Origin: an uncultured Collinsella sp.
GTDB lineage: Bacteria > Actinomycetota > Coriobacteriia > Coriobacteriales > Coriobacteriaceae
Assembly (NCBI GenBank): GCA_900542905.1
Contig: UQPF01000005.1
Span: forward strand, 69,424-133,423
Reading direction: 5' to 3'
DNA: 64,000 bases
Below are positions 33,549 through 41,693 of this stretch, one piece after another; position 1 is the first letter of the stretch, and every line of letters starts with the position of its first letter. The position numbers were made by a program, and so were the translations under genes. Below the pieces are notes generated by a model. That model made no database searches. It saw nothing but the letters and a program-made list of their open reading frames with translations, and was not told the origin of the DNA.

Positions 33549-33700
33549 GCTTGCTCGCCCACAGGGGCCCGTGCGCGGCCTGTGAGATTTCCTGCTCTAC
33601 AGTCCTGCTCGCACGAAGAGCACATTAAGTGCTCTTCGGCTCGTGCGGAACTCGCGATAAATCTCACAGGCCGCGCACGGGCCCCTGTGGGCGAGCAAGC
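33549..33700. repeat. Perfect 42-bp inverted repeat with nested hairpin
   Basis: The arms 33549-33590 and 33659-33700 are exact reverse complements over 42 bp and strongly GC-rich (CACAGGGGCCCGTGCGCGGC core). The 68-bp interior holds the dispersed hairpin element at 33607-33652, whose stem is a further perfect 10 bp. The whole could extrude as a cruciform or fold as a long RNA hairpin. Its role is unknown. Confidence 0.95.
33607..33652. repeat. Dispersed hairpin repeat, intergenic copy
   Basis: Ends GCTCGCACGAA and TTCGGCTCGTGCGGAACT are shared with 23740-23784; the stem is a perfect CGAAGAGCAC/GTGCTCTTCG. Conserved ends with changed but still paired centres suggest selection on the fold or the use of one mobile unit. 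Confidence 0.75.
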
Positions 33701-33804
33701 TGCGGAAACCCAGTCGGACCAGAGTAATGTCGGCTGAAAGGAATTCTGGCTGATAACCTGTTCGCGACAAAGACTCGATAGGCAGCCCCCTCTATGCCCT
33801 TTTG

Positions 33805-33875
33805 TAAGTTGCGGTGAAATAGGGACTGAATTTGGGGTTGAAACGGTTAAACAGTCCCAATTTCACCGCAACTTA
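33805..33875. repeat. Dispersed inverted-repeat element, copy 2
   Basis: The arms 33805-33828 and 33852-33875 are complementary over 23 of 24 positions (TAAGTTGCGGTGAAAT then GGGACTG). It matches the element at 2944-3012. It lies just downstream of the fruA terminator. Confidence 0.9.
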
Positions 33876-33887
33876 TGGGAGGGGCAA

Positions 33888-33922
33888 GAAAAAAGGCGGG
33901 GGCTCCTGGTGGAGTCCTCGCC
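33888..33922 (-). terminator. Intrinsic terminator of fruA
   Basis: On the minus strand GGCGAGGACTCC and GGAGCCCCCGCC (33911-33922 and 33895-33906) form a 12-bp stem with two mismatches, followed by TTTTTTCTT, 39 bases after the fruA stop. Confidence 0.92.
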
Positions 33923-33960
33923 TTTTGTACAGGGGGCGATGTTAATCGCTAGCCGTGGGG

Positions 33961-35970
33961 TTAGACCAGACGGGCGTTGATCGTCTTGGCGATCTCGGCG
34001 GCGTTGGTGGAACCCTTGACGGTGGCACGGAAGTCCTCGTCCATGAGCGCCTCGGCGACCTTGGACAGAATCTTGAGATGCGTGGTGCCAGCCTGGGCAC
34101 CGGGGATGAGCAGGGCGATAGCCACGTTGACGGGAGCGCCGTCCATGGTGTCCCAACCGGTGACGCCGGAGTCGTCCTTGACGACGATAACGGCGGCCTC
34201 GGTAATGGCATCGGACTTGGCATGCGGAATGGCGAAGCCCTCCATCATGCCCGTGGTACCCTCGGCCTCGCGGGCCAGGAAGGCGTTCATCACGGCATCG
34301 GCGTCGCTCGCGACACCGGCCTTGACGGCCTGGTTGGAGACAAAGCTCAGAGCCTCGTCACGAGAAGCGAAGTCCTCGGCGACAAAGACGTTCTCGACCT
34401 TCACGAAGTCGGCAGCCTCGGCCTTGGGGGCCTCGACGGCAGCGGCCTTGGGGGCCTCGACCGGCTGAGCAGCGGCGGCGGGAGCTGCCTTCTGGTTCTT
34501 CTCGAAGTCGTACTTCTTGAAGGCCACGAACAGGATGCCACCGACCACAGCGCCGATGAGGATCGCGAGGACCCACAGCGGACCATTCTCGACAACGGGC
34601 AGGACCAGGAAGCCACCATGAGGCGCCGGATCGTGAACGTTGAACATAATGGTCAGGATCGAGGCGATAGAGGAACCGAGCATCATGATGGGCATGACGG
34701 GCCAGATGTTCTTGGTCATGAACGGAATGGCGCCCTCGGTGATGTGGGTGCAACCAAGGATGAGGTTGACGATACCGGCGTCGTGATCCTCCTGGCTGAA
34801 GTACTTCTTGCCGACAACGACGGCGAAGGTGGTGATCAGCGGCGGAACGATGCAAGCTGCGGAGACGGCAGCCATGAAGTTGGTGCCGAAGTTGTAGGTG
34901 TCGGTGCCGACACCGGCGGCCAGGGCCTCGGTGAGCATAGCGGTACCGGTGACGTAAGCAGCCTTGTTGACCGGGCCGCCCATGTCAACGGCGCACATGC
35001 AGCCGATGGCAAGGCCCAGAACAATGGCGCCAGAGGCAGACAGACCCTTGAGGAAGTCCATCATGGCGGTGTTGATGGCAGCCATGGGGCCGGAGATGCC
35101 GAGCATGACCAGGCCGACGATAGCAGTCGAGAACAGCGGGTACAGGAAGATAGCCTTGAGGCCGTCCAGATTCTTGGGCAGCTTGGAGAAGACCTTCTCG
35201 AGCAGCAAGATGACATAGCCAGCGAGGAAACCGCCGACGATGCCGCCCAGGAAGCCGAAGCCCACGCCGGCGCCGCCGGCGTCGATCATGCCGGTCTCGG
35301 CGTTAACGGGCAGGCCCTGGATGGCGATCATACCGGCAACAAAACCGGGGACGAGCGCCGGGCGCTTGCCGATGGACTCGGCGATGTAGGCGGAAAGCAC
35401 GGGAACCATGAGGTTCATGGCGATGCCGCCGATGATCTTGAGCATAGCGGCAAGGCTGTTGTAGTCAGACGCCGTCGAATCGAAGGACGTGATGCCCCAC
35501 AGGAACGAGACGGCGGTCAGGACACCACCAGCGACGACGAAGACCAGCATGTGGCTGACGCCGTTCATGAGGTGCTTGTAGATGATGTGGCCGATGGACT
35601 CCTTCTCCTCGACCTCATCCTCGACATCGGCAGCAGCCGCAACCGACTCGTCACCCTTGGCGGCGAGCGCGCGGTCGATCAGCTTACCGGCGGCCTCGAC
35701 GGACAGGGCTTTGGAAACACCAACGGAAACCATGCGCTTGCCGGCGAAACGCTCCGCCTGGACATCCTTATCGGCCGCGACGACGACGGCCTTGGCACCA
35801 GCGATCTCGCTCTTGGTGAGTTCGTTCTCGACACCGACCTGGCCATGGGTCTCGACCTTAATAGTCAGACCTCGCTCGGCAGCTGCCTTCTCCAGCGCCT
35901 CCTTCGCCATGAAGGTGTGCGCAATGCCGGTCGGGCAACCGGTGGCGGCGATGATGTCAAACTTAGCCAT
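33961..35970 (-). CDS. fruA: Fructose PTS transporter, EIIB-EIIC-EIIA fusion
   Basis: This 669-residue permease takes up fructose and phosphorylates it at C1. EIIB comes first with its active cysteine in ATGCPTGIAHTFMA (residue 11), then an acidic linker, then EIIC (about 130-490) with about nine membrane helices and GPVNKAAY/CTHITEGAIPF motifs, an Ala/Pro-rich linker, and EIIA (about 525-669) with the phospho-histidine in EGFAIPHAKSDA. ATG at 35970 follows AAAGGAGG. The order B-C-A is one of several known for the fructose family. Operator-like palindromes lie in the leader shared with the RpiR regulator. Confidence 0.95.
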   Translation of the reverse strand: MAKFDIIAATGCPTGIAHTFMAKEALEKAAAERGLTIKVETHGQVGVENELTKSEIAGAKAVVVAADKDVQAERFAGKRMVSVGVSKALSVEAAGKLIDRALAAKGDESVAAAADVEDEVEEKESIGHIIYKHLMNGVSHMLVFVVAGGVLTAVSFLWGITSFDSTASDYNSLAAMLKIIGGIAMNLMVPVLSAYIAESIGKRPALVPGFVAGMIAIQGLPVNAETGMIDAGGAGVGFGFLGGIVGGFLAGYVILLLEKVFSKLPKNLDGLKAIFLYPLFSTAIVGLVMLGISGPMAAINTAMMDFLKGLSASGAIVLGLAIGCMCAVDMGGPVNKAAYVTGTAMLTEALAAGVGTDTYNFGTNFMAAVSAACIVPPLITTFAVVVGKKYFSQEDHDAGIVNLILGCTHITEGAIPFMTKNIWPVMPIMMLGSSIASILTIMFNVHDPAPHGGFLVLPVVENGPLWVLAILIGAVVGGILFVAFKKYDFEKNQKAAPAAAAQPVEAPKAAAVEAPKAEAADFVKVENVFVAEDFASRDEALSFVSNQAVKAGVASDADAVMNAFLAREAEGTTGMMEGFAIPHAKSDAITEAAVIVVKDDSGVTGWDTMDGAPVNVAIALLIPGAQAGTTHLKILSKVAEALMDEDFRATVKGSTNAAEIAKTINARLV

Positions 35971-36097
35971 GTGTCCCTCCTTTTTAAGTTTTGCGCCCGC
36001 AGGCGCTCCCCTACACGCGCGTCCTTGCGCGCTTTTCCACAACTGAAAGATACCAACCTACCGTCCGCGTGAGAAGAGACAAGGCGCAATTCTCCGG

Positions 36098-36112
36098 TGA
36101 AAGGTTCTTTCA
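36098..36112. promoter_or_regulatory. Possible operator palindrome between fruA and rpiR
   Basis: TGAAAG-GTT-CTTTCA is a perfect 6-3-6 palindrome in the divergent region. A second imperfect one follows at about 36123-36140 (GGTAA to TTACC). Such sites suit a dimeric RpiR-type regulator; binding is inferred. Confidence 0.45.
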
Positions 36113-36242
36113 TAACCGTAAACGGTAAGTGAAAGTTTACCATCAACACTTGAAACGGCAAGGTGTATCTTGTAATTGAAAATCCCCCTATACTATGACA
36201 TTACAAAACGAGTCCGATTTTCATGCCAACCAGGAGCCATCC

Positions 36243-37100
36243 ATGACCGATAGTAGCAAGAGCGCACTTTCCCTCATTAGTACCCATCAGGGATACAGCG
36301 AGTCCGAGCAGCGCATTGTCGACTATATATTGGAGCACCAGTCCGAGGCGCCACGCCTCACGGCGGCTCAGCTCTCGCGCGCCGCCGCCACGTCCGAGGC
36401 GACCGTTTCGCGCTTCTGCCGCAAGCTTGGCTTTGGCAGCTTCCGCAGCTTTCAGTTTTCGTTGGCGCGCGACTTGGAGAGTCAGCGCAACGAGGGCCTG
36501 ACCGACGAGGTATCGCTCGACAACATGGAGCAGAGCCTTAAGAACATCCTGGCTGCCAAGGTGAGCGAGCTTAATGCGACCATCGACGGGATCGACCACG
36601 ATACGCTGGCGGCTGTTGTGCATGCCCTTAAGCATGCAGGGGTTATTGAGTTTGCAGCTGTGGGCAATACGAACGCGGTCGCGCTCGATGCGACGTTTAA
36701 GTTTTCGCAGCTGGGCCTGCGCTGCATGGCGAGCACCATTAGCGAGACATCAATCGGCTTTGCGCTCACGTTGCGCCCGGGTGACGTCATCGTGCTAATC
36801 TCAAACTCCGGCAAATCGCGCCGACTGAATCGCATGGCAAAAGCGGCTCGCAACTGCGGCGCAACCGTAGTCGTCATCAGCAGCGACAGCAAATCCCCGC
36901 TCGCGCGTCTGGCAGACTACACTTTTAATACCGTCAACCACGAAGCGCTGCTGACGACAGGCGACTTTGCGTTCTCTAAGATCAGTGCCACGATGATCAT
37001 CGAAGTCATCTACAACTTCCTGCTGCCCGAGATTGAAGACGCTCGCGAACATATCAGCTACTACGAGGAGCTCATCCAGCCGGATAAGGTCGTTGAGTAA
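36243..37100 (+). CDS. MurR/RpiR-family transcriptional regulator
   Basis: A 285-residue regulator with an N-terminal HTH_6 domain (LTAAQLSRAAATSEATVSRFCRKLGF) and a C-terminal SIS sugar-phosphate-binding domain (IEFAAVGNTNAVALD, VIVLISNSGKSRRLN). It is divergent from fruA and is the obvious candidate for sensing a fructose phosphate and controlling the PTS genes. ATG at 36243 follows AGGAG with six bases spacing; the ATG 16 codons upstream has no such site. Confidence 0.92.
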   Translation: MTDSSKSALSLISTHQGYSESEQRIVDYILEHQSEAPRLTAAQLSRAAATSEATVSRFCRKLGFGSFRSFQFSLARDLESQRNEGLTDEVSLDNMEQSLKNILAAKVSELNATIDGIDHDTLAAVVHALKHAGVIEFAAVGNTNAVALDATFKFSQLGLRCMASTISETSIGFALTLRPGDVIVLISNSGKSRRLNRMAKAARNCGATVVVISSDSKSPLARLADYTFNTVNHEALLTTGDFAFSKISATMIIEVIYNFLLPEIEDAREHISYYEELIQPDKVVE

Positions 37101-37109
37101 AACGCGTAG

Positions 37110-37140
37110 TGGGACAAAAATTTCAGTCTATTTTGTCCCA
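37110..37140. terminator. Bidirectional terminator between rpiR and recN
   Basis: TGGGACAAAA at 37110-37119 pairs with TTTTGTCCCA at 37131-37140 in the gap between the convergent genes. The A/T half of the stem gives U-runs in both directions. Confidence 0.75.
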
Positions 37141-37159
37141 TCAACACCGCTGATACGAC

Positions 37160-38788
37160 CTAACCTCGAGCTTCTTTGAGCATCTGCTTTGCGTGGGCCA
37201 AGCTTGCCTCCGATTGATCGCCGCTCAACATGCGGGCGATCTCGGCGGTACGCGCTTCGCCGGTTACCTCGTCCAAATGCGTCTGGGGAACATCGCCTGG
37301 CTCCTTACTGACCACGTAATGCTTGTCAGCCATGACGGCGACCTGCGCCAAGTGGGTTACGACAATCACCTGATGCGTAGCGGCGAGATCTGCCAGCACG
37401 CCCGCGAGTGCACGCGCCGTGGAGCCACCGACACCAGCATCGACCTCGTCAAACACCAGTGTATCGACACCATCCGCGTTACCGAGGACAACCTTGCTTG
37501 CCAGCATGACGCGGCTGAGCTCGCCGCCCGACGCAATGCGGCGCAGGGGGCGCGGCGTCAAACCGGCACCGCTGCGGTATAGCAGCTCGTAGCTCGAAGG
37601 ACCAGCGGGCGTCCACTCAGCACGAGGAAGATCGCGCGACTCCCAGACGAGCTCGGCGCCGCCCATCTCCAGGCGAGCCATCTGGCGGCCCACCTCATGG
37701 CAGAAGCGCGGGGCCGCCGTATTGCGGGCGCGCTTAAGTGCCTTGGCAGCGGCAAACAACTCGCGCTCGGCGCTCCCGAGTGCCTCACGCGCCTTTTTGA
37801 TCTGTTCATCGCCATCATCGACCAGGGACAGCAGCTCTTGCGAGCGATCGCGCATGGCAAAAACATCGTCCATGGTGGGACCCCACTGACGCAACAGGCC
37901 CTTGAGGTCGGAATACCGATCACGCATGCGAGCGAGCTCGCGCGGGTCGAAGGCGACGCCATCGCGATAGGCACGAAGCTCGTTCGCGCAATCCTCAAGG
38001 GAGATACAGGCATCCGAAAGCGCATCGGCAATGTCGCCCAGTTTGCGATCGACGGTAGCCATACGGGAAAGCTCTGCCACGGCGTTGTTCACGGCATCGA
38101 GCGCTCCCCCTTCGGCGACAAGCGATGCATGGGCATCGCTAGCAGTGGCAACCAGTACCTCGGCATGTTCGGAGCGCGGCAGCAGTTCCTCGAGTTCCTC
38201 ATACTCGCCCGGCCTGGGGTCGACCTCGGCAATGCGCTCGAGCGCAAAGCGCGCTTCCTCGACGCGACTCCCCCGCGCACGTGAGGCCTCCTCGACGCGA
38301 CGGACCTCCTTGGCAGCCGCGCGCGAGGCTTTAAAGCAAGCACGGTAGTGCTCGAGCGCCTCGGGCGCAGAGCGTCCCGCCCAGGCATCGACCATCGCAA
38401 CGTGATGCGCCGGATCGAGCAAGCGCTGGTGCTCGTGCTGGCCGCACAGATCCATCATCACGCCGACGCGCTCCGAAAGCTCGCGCACACTGGCAATGCG
38501 ACCGTCAATCTTCACGCGGCTGCGGCCCTCGGCAGAAAGACTGCGCTGCACGGTGAAGCCCTCCGTGTCGTGCGGCCCGTCGAAGAGTCGCGCCTCGACG
38601 CTCGCCAGTGCCTCGCCCTCGCGCACCGTCGACGAATCCGCACGCTCGCCCAAAATTAGCTTGAGGGCCGAGAGCAGCGCGGTCTTGCCGGCGCCAGTCT
38701 CGCCAGTCAGGACAGTCAGGCCGGCACTCGGCACCAGCGTCGCCTCGCGAATGAGTGCAATGTTATAAACCTGCAGCTCATCGATCAT
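37160..38788 (-). CDS. recN: DNA repair protein RecN
   Basis: An SMC-like ATPase acting in double-strand-break repair. The 542 residues have Walker A GETGAGKTALL near the N-terminus, a long central coiled-coil region (about 150-360), and the C-terminal ABC part with LRRIASGGELSRVMLASK and DTLVFDEVDAGVGG. The length is normal. The ATG at 38788 lies inside the end of nadK (11-base overlap), a coupling typical in this gene order. Confidence 0.96.
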   Translation of the reverse strand: MIDELQVYNIALIREATLVPSAGLTVLTGETGAGKTALLSALKLILGERADSSTVREGEALASVEARLFDGPHDTEGFTVQRSLSAEGRSRVKIDGRIASVRELSERVGVMMDLCGQHEHQRLLDPAHHVAMVDAWAGRSAPEALEHYRACFKASRAAAKEVRRVEEASRARGSRVEEARFALERIAEVDPRPGEYEELEELLPRSEHAEVLVATASDAHASLVAEGGALDAVNNAVAELSRMATVDRKLGDIADALSDACISLEDCANELRAYRDGVAFDPRELARMRDRYSDLKGLLRQWGPTMDDVFAMRDRSQELLSLVDDGDEQIKKAREALGSAERELFAAAKALKRARNTAAPRFCHEVGRQMARLEMGGAELVWESRDLPRAEWTPAGPSSYELLYRSGAGLTPRPLRRIASGGELSRVMLASKVVLGNADGVDTLVFDEVDAGVGGSTARALAGVLADLAATHQVIVVTHLAQVAVMADKHYVVSKEPGDVPQTHLDEVTGEARTAEIARMLSGDQSEASLAHAKQMLKEARG

Positions 38789-39638
38789 GACGGACTCCGT
38801 AGAATACGCGGCTCACCGAGTTATAGAAGCTCTCGGGGCCGTAATCCAGCAGCAACACATCTCCGGGCCCGCGGCGCACCGCCACGCTCTCAACGGTGCC
38901 ATCGCAGGTAATAAACTGTCCATCGATAGCGATCGCCGGAACGCTCGGGCGATCATCGGACATAAAGATTTCGACGACATCACTCGGCGAGGTCAAAAAG
39001 GCACGAGCCTGAATGGTGTGCGGCGCAATGGGTGCGCAGACCATGCCCGTATAGTCGGGGCTCACGATGGGGCCACCGGCACTGAGCGCGTAACCCGTAG
39101 AACCAGTCGCCGTGGACACGACCACGCCGTCGCCACGCAGACGGTCGATATGATGGCCGGACACCGTGATGTCGAACTCGACCATATCGGACAGCGGACC
39201 GCGGGTAAGCGCCATGTCGTTGAGGGCGAAGGTGCGCACGACATCCTTCATACCGTCTTCGCGCACGGACACGATATCCGCGGCGATGGTGGCGCGACGG
39301 CTCACGTGCAGCTCACCGGACAGGGCGTCGCTCACGACCTGCAGGATGTCGCGCTCCTCGGGGCTCGCAGCAGTTAGAAAGCCCAGGTGACCATAGGAAA
39401 GACCGAGGATAGGAATCTCACGATGGTTGAGGATGCGGGCAGCGCGCAGCAACGTACCGTCGCCGCCGAGCGTAATGACCAGATCGGAGCCGTCAATATC
39501 AGGCGTGCTCTGAATCTTGGATCGCTGGTCGGCAGCCCATGCGACCTCATAGCCCTGGCGAGTCAGCCAAAGCTCGAGCATCAGGCCGCTCTCGACCGCC
39601 TCTTGCTTGTAGTAATTGGGAACCAGAAAGACCTTCAT
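38778..39638 (-). CDS. nadK: NAD kinase
   Basis: It phosphorylates NAD to NADP. The 286-residue protein has the ITLGGDGTLL motif, GHLGFLT, the ALNDMALTRG segment and the GDGVVVSTATGSTGYALSAGGPI motif. ATG at 39638 overlaps the tlyA stop (ATGA). The order tlyA-nadK-recN is conserved in actinobacteria. Confidence 0.96.
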   Translation of the reverse strand: MKVFLVPNYYKQEAVESGLMLELWLTRQGYEVAWAADQRSKIQSTPDIDGSDLVITLGGDGTLLRAARILNHREIPILGLSYGHLGFLTAASPEERDILQVVSDALSGELHVSRRATIAADIVSVREDGMKDVVRTFALNDMALTRGPLSDMVEFDITVSGHHIDRLRGDGVVVSTATGSTGYALSAGGPIVSPDYTGMVCAPIAPHTIQARAFLTSPSDVVEIFMSDDRPSVPAIAIDGQFITCDGTVESVAVRRGPGDVLLLDYGPESFYNSVSRVFYGVRHDR

Positions 39639-40447
39639 AGCGTTGCAGCTTTCTCGCTCATAACCGATACCTGGGATTGCAGCTCGTCTTGCGAGCGATC
39701 GCCGGGGTCAAATCTCGTGCCGTACAGGAAAAACTCAACGTTGCCCTTGGCACCATGAATGGGCGACACGCACACATCGACCGGGAACAGGCCCTTGGCA
39801 GCAAAGAGTTCAACCGCCGCCACGAGTGTATCGCGGCGCACGGCGGGATCGGTCACAATGCCGCCCTCGCCCACCAGCGCCGCCGGAGCCTCAAACTGCG
39901 GCTTTACGAGCGTGCAGAATGCACCCGTAGGCGCCAGGCACGCCAGTACCGCATCGATAATGTTCGCGATGCTGGTAAACGAGACATCACACACAGCCAG
40001 GTCGATAGTGCCGGCATAGCCAAGCTCAGGCAGCTGCGTCACGTTTGTGCGCTCATGCAGCGTCACGCGATCGTCCTGGCGCAACGACCAATCGAACTGG
40101 GCGCGACCCACGTCCACCGAGACAACGGTCGCAGCTCCGCGCTTGAGCAGACAATCGGTAAAGCCGCCGGTAGAGCAGCCCACATCCAGACAGGCAAGGC
40201 CCGTCGGATTGATGCCAAACGCATCAAGCGCGCCTTCGAGCTTAAGACCGCCGCGGCCAACATAGGGAATGCGCCCCTTCACATGCAGCGGCAGCCCCGG
40301 GATCACCTTAAGGCCCGGCGAAGTCAAGCGCTCACCGCCACTCGAGACCAAGCCGGCCATAAGAGTGCGAAGGGCATCCGCGCGATCGGCGCAGATGCCC
40401 TGTGAAATCAGTTCGTCATCAAGACGCACGCGTTTCATGAATGCCAT
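39635..40447 (-). CDS. tlyA: TlyA-family rRNA 2'-O-methyltransferase
   Basis: TlyA proteins methylate 16S and 23S rRNA; historically called haemolysins. The 270-residue protein has an N-terminal S4 domain (KRVRLDDELISQGICADR) and a Rossmann methyltransferase domain with YVGRGGLKLEGAL, ACLDVGCSTGGFTDCLL and LVKPQFEA. The start is uncertain between ATG at 40447 and ATG at 40438; neither has a strong ribosome binding site. Confidence 0.92.
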   Translation of the reverse strand: MAFMKRVRLDDELISQGICADRADALRTLMAGLVSSGGERLTSPGLKVIPGLPLHVKGRIPYVGRGGLKLEGALDAFGINPTGLACLDVGCSTGGFTDCLLKRGAATVVSVDVGRAQFDWSLRQDDRVTLHERTNVTQLPELGYAGTIDLAVCDVSFTSIANIIDAVLACLAPTGAFCTLVKPQFEAPAALVGEGGIVTDPAVRRDTLVAAVELFAAKGLFPVDVCVSPIHGAKGNVEFFLYGTRFDPGDRSQDELQSQVSVMSEKAATL

Positions 40448-40473
40448 CAACCATTCGTATCCGGAGATGCGGC

Positions 40474-40713
40474 CTAGCTATCCTGGGATTCGTTTGCCGC
40501 ATCCTCATCGTATTCCTGCTCGAGCTTGTCGGCCTCACGCGGCGTCAACTCAAACTTGTCGACCATATCGACCGCGCGGGAGCCCAGCTCAATCGCTTCG
40601 TCAAACAAATCGAGCGAACGCTCCAAGGAGGTATCCTTGGAGCGAACGGTAGCGATGATCTGATCCAGACGGTCCGAAATCTCATCAAAGTTACGGACAG
40701 AACCCTCTGGCAT
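40474..40713 (-). CDS. xseB: Exodeoxyribonuclease VII small subunit
   Basis: A 79-residue helical protein with the family pattern NFDEISDRLDQIIATV, SLERSLDLFDEAIEL. It forms a complex with XseA to degrade single-stranded DNA. The xseA gene usually beside it is not next door and is not in this window. The acidic tail after residue 60 is typical. Confidence 0.92.
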   Translation of the reverse strand: MPEGSVRNFDEISDRLDQIIATVRSKDTSLERSLDLFDEAIELGSRAVDMVDKFELTPREADKLEQEYDEDAANESQDS

Positions 40714-40715
40714 GG

Positions 40716-41303
40716 CTACTCCTCGACGGAGTCGGCCTCGACGGCCTCAGCAGCGTCCGCATCCTCGGCCAGCACACCAGCCTCAGCCTGGGCAACCGCA
40801 ACCTTAGCGGCAGCCTCGGCAGCCTGTGCCTCCTCGCGAGCGCGATCCTCGGCCAGCAGCTCCTGGTATAGGTCCTCGCCCGGCAGCTCCTCGCTGCGAG
40901 CGATCTTGCCCAGCACGCCGTTGACGAACGACGCGGACTGGTCGGTGCCATAGGCCTTGGCAAGCTCGACGGCCTCGTTGATCACGATGGCGTCCGAGAC
41001 CTCCTCGTCGGTGAGGAAACGCATCTCGTAAACGGCGATACGCAGCAGATTGCGGTCGGCACCGGGCATGCGCATAAGATCCCAGTTCTTGGCAACGGAG
41101 CGCAGAGCGCAGTCGATGCGGTCGATATGCTCGTAGGCACCGCGGCACAGCTCCAGCGCATAGGGGTCGAGGGGACCCTTCGAGATCAGGAAATCACCCT
41201 CGAGGACGCGCTCGAGCGGGCTGTCCGTGGCCTCGGCCTGGAACAGCAGCTGCAGCGCCTGACTGCGGGCAAGCGTACGCCCGCGATAAACCTTAAGGCT
41301 CAA
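40716..41303 (-). CDS. nusB: Transcription antitermination protein NusB
   Basis: NusB binds boxA RNA with NusE in rRNA antitermination. The first 140 residues form the NusB fold (RSQALQLLFQAE, DRNLLRIAVYEMRFL, DAIVINEAVELAKAYGT, FVNGVLGKIA). The last about 50 residues are an Ala/Glu-rich acidic tail not found in most NusB proteins. A TTG start at 41303, after AAGGAG with seven bases spacing, is the only reasonable start. Confidence 0.93.
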   Translation of the reverse strand: MSLKVYRGRTLARSQALQLLFQAEATDSPLERVLEGDFLISKGPLDPYALELCRGAYEHIDRIDCALRSVAKNWDLMRMPGADRNLLRIAVYEMRFLTDEEVSDAIVINEAVELAKAYGTDQSASFVNGVLGKIARSEELPGEDLYQELLAEDRAREEAQAAEAAAKVAVAQAEAGVLAEDADAAEAVEADSVEE

Positions 41304-41306
41304 AGG

Positions 41307-41669
41307 TTACTCCTTGGGGAAAACGAGGCCGTCGATGCAAACGTCAACACGCTCAACCTCAACGCCAACCTGGGCATCGATGGCAGCGACCACGGCAGCG
41401 CGAACGGCCTCGGCGAGTTTCTTGAACGGATAGCCAAAGAACACCACGACACGCACGGTGAGTGCGAGCTTGTCGCCAACGACCTCGGCCTCGACAGCCG
41501 GCTCGGAAGCCGGGGCCTTGGACGAGAGCATCATGGAGACAAGATTAGTGGCAAGGTCCTTGACGCCAACGGAGGCGATGCCCTCGACATCGGACACGGC
41601 GCGCGAGACGATGGCGGTCAGAACATCGGGCGAAATGCCGATGCCGTCAATCTTGATTTCTTGGGGCAT
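41307..41669 (-). CDS. Asp23/Gls24-family envelope stress protein
   Basis: A 120-residue Asp23 (DUF322) protein: ISPDVLTAIVSRAVSDVEGIASVGV, LTVRVVVFFGYPFKKLAEAV, QVGVEVERVDVCIDGLVF. It usually sits between efp and nusB in Gram-positives, as here. The role is linked to envelope homeostasis but not settled. Confidence 0.92.
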   Translation of the reverse strand: MPQEIKIDGIGISPDVLTAIVSRAVSDVEGIASVGVKDLATNLVSMMLSSKAPASEPAVEAEVVGDKLALTVRVVVFFGYPFKKLAEAVRAAVVAAIDAQVGVEVERVDVCIDGLVFPKE

Positions 41670-41693
41670 GAGTCCTCCTAGAAGAGTTGGTTG

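Larger units (their letters stand above)
33412..33960. other. 549-bp gene-free interval between fruA and ptsH
   Basis: This spacer holds no convincing gene. It contains, from the fruA side, the fruA terminator (33888-33922), an inverted-repeat element (33805-33875), a perfect 42-bp inverted repeat (33549-33700) with an internal hairpin, and the A/T-rich ptsH leader. Open frames of 67-76 codons here read through the inverted repeat on both strands and are its by-product. Confidence 0.8.

Noticed and set aside
33549..33700. CRISPR repeat
   Set aside because: Only one pair of inverted arms is present, with no direct repeats and spacers.
33507..33737. Small plus-strand open frame in the fruA-ptsH spacer
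   Set aside because: It is produced by the 42-bp inverted repeat; parts of it appear again on the other strand, and there is no start signal.
33955..36072. A 705-codon plus-strand open frame over fruA
   Set aside because: Antisense shadow of the fructose PTS gene; the Asp/Gly/His-rich translation mirrors the opposite strand.
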